Shown here piece by piece: positions 5,178 through 5,675 of a DNA stretch of 5,675 nucleotides (position 1 is its first letter; the number at the start of each line of letters is the position of its first letter). The translations under genes and the position numbers were made by a program. Under the pieces are notes generated by a model. That model was not told where the DNA came from. It saw only the letters and a list, made by a program, of their open reading frames with translations, and did no database searches. The stretch is from Sphingobium sp. (GTDB lineage: Bacteria > Pseudomonadota > Alphaproteobacteria > Sphingomonadales > Sphingomonadaceae). The stretch covers positions 1 through 5,675 of the forward strand of contig JAGVJS010000117.1 in assembly GCA_020051025.1 (NCBI GenBank), in the 5' to 3' direction.

Positions 5178-5675
5178 TTATGCTTTCGGGCCTCCCGGTC
5201 GGCGCTTCTCCAGACTATCCTGGGGCGACGATTCAATATTGCGGTGCAGAAGCGTGGGCGAAAAGCCCGCCCCTTGCAAGTGTTTCGCGACGCGTTCCGA
5301 GACATGGACGGAGCGGTGCTTGCCCCCCGTACAGCCGAACGCGACGGTGATATAGGCTTTTCCGCCTTCCGAATAGCGCGGCAGCAGGGTGGTGAGCAGA
5401 TCCTCGATCTTGCCTACGGCTTCCTCATAGGCAGGATCTTGCGCGATATAGGCGGCGACTTGCGGGTCCAGCCCGGTTTTCGGGCGAAGATCCGCGTCCC
5501 AGTGCGGATTGCGCAGGAAGCGCATGTCGAACATCAGGTCGGCATTGCGCGGCACGCCGCGGGAGAAGCCGAAAGAGAGGATGGTCAGCACCGGGTCCGA
5601 CAGGCGTTCGCGCGAGAAGCGGCTGCGAATCTCCTGTTGCAGGCCGTTGCTGGTGAAGCTGGTGGTGTCGATCAC
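5178..5675 (-). CDS. rapZ: RapZ-type RNase adapter / nucleotide-binding protein, C-terminal part (partial)
   Basis: Only the last 165 residues are in the window; the start and the N-terminal P-loop domain lie beyond the right edge. Visible family blocks, numbered from the first visible residue, are SFGFSRGVPRNADLMFD (34-50), MRFLRNPHWD (51-60), LRPKTGLD (63-70) and GCTGGKHRSV (114-123). In E. coli RapZ this C-terminal domain binds the small RNAs GlmZ/GlmY and senses glucosamine-6-phosphate. GlmZ is an enterobacterial RNA, so what this protein binds in an alphaproteobacterium is unknown. The first visible GTG codon is internal, not a start. It precedes EIIA and HPr in the same direction with a 28-nt gap, and genes of this family commonly lie beside HPr kinase and PTS genes, so HPr kinase is expected just outside the window. 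Confidence 0.93.
   Translation of the reverse strand: MIDTTSFTSNGLQQEIRSRFSRERLSDPVLTILSFGFSRGVPRNADLMFDMRFLRNPHWDADLRPKTGLDPQVAAYIAQDPAYEEAVGKIEDLLTTLLPRYSEGGKAYITVAFGCTGGKHRSVHVSERVAKHLQGAGFSPTLLHRNIESSPQDSLEKRRPGGPKA

Overview
The window looks like chromosomal DNA from an alphaproteobacterium, most likely a sphingomonad (Sphingobium/Sphingomonas type). This rests on the high GC content, the DUF1476 (F1-ATPase zeta subunit) gene found essentially only in alphaproteobacteria, the rapZ / EIIA-Man-like / HPr cluster, and the general protein style. The assignment is inferred from family resemblance; no search was run.

Layout, left to right. (1) Positions 1-199, minus strand: the 5' end of a Tat-exported DUF885 protein, cut by the window edge. 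(2) A divergent intergenic region of about 200 bp. (3) Positions 418-1104, plus: a glutathione S-transferase family protein. (4) Positions 1194-3351, plus: leuC, a 37-codon small ORF and leuD, packed so that each stop codon overlaps the next start. The leuC Shine-Dalgarno lies inside a strong predicted hairpin. (5) Positions 3410-4367, plus: the zeta-type ATPase inhibitor (DUF1476), a BolA/IbaG-like protein and a CGFS monothiol glutaredoxin (Grx4). (6) Positions 4385-4423: a long bidirectional terminator between convergent operons. (7) Positions 4476-5675, minus: the end of a regulatory phosphotransferase operon, read in transcription order as rapZ (C-terminal part only), an EIIA of the mannose family, and HPr.

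How the genes work together. LeuC and LeuD form isopropylmalate isomerase, whose large subunit carries a [4Fe-4S] cluster. BolA and Grx4 are a known partner pair in Fe-S trafficking and iron sensing, so the plus-strand block combines an Fe-S enzyme with Fe-S handling proteins. Zeta restrains the F1-ATPase. The minus-strand block is an incomplete PTS with no membrane permease. EIIA and HPr keep their phospho-accepting histidines and HPr keeps its regulatory serine, so it probably senses metabolic state rather than importing sugar.

Most of the window is ordinary housekeeping. The parts most worth a second look are the tiny signal-peptide-like protein wedged between leuC and leuD, and the leuC leader structure that hides its ribosome binding site. 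No mobile element, CRISPR array, tRNA or rRNA was seen.
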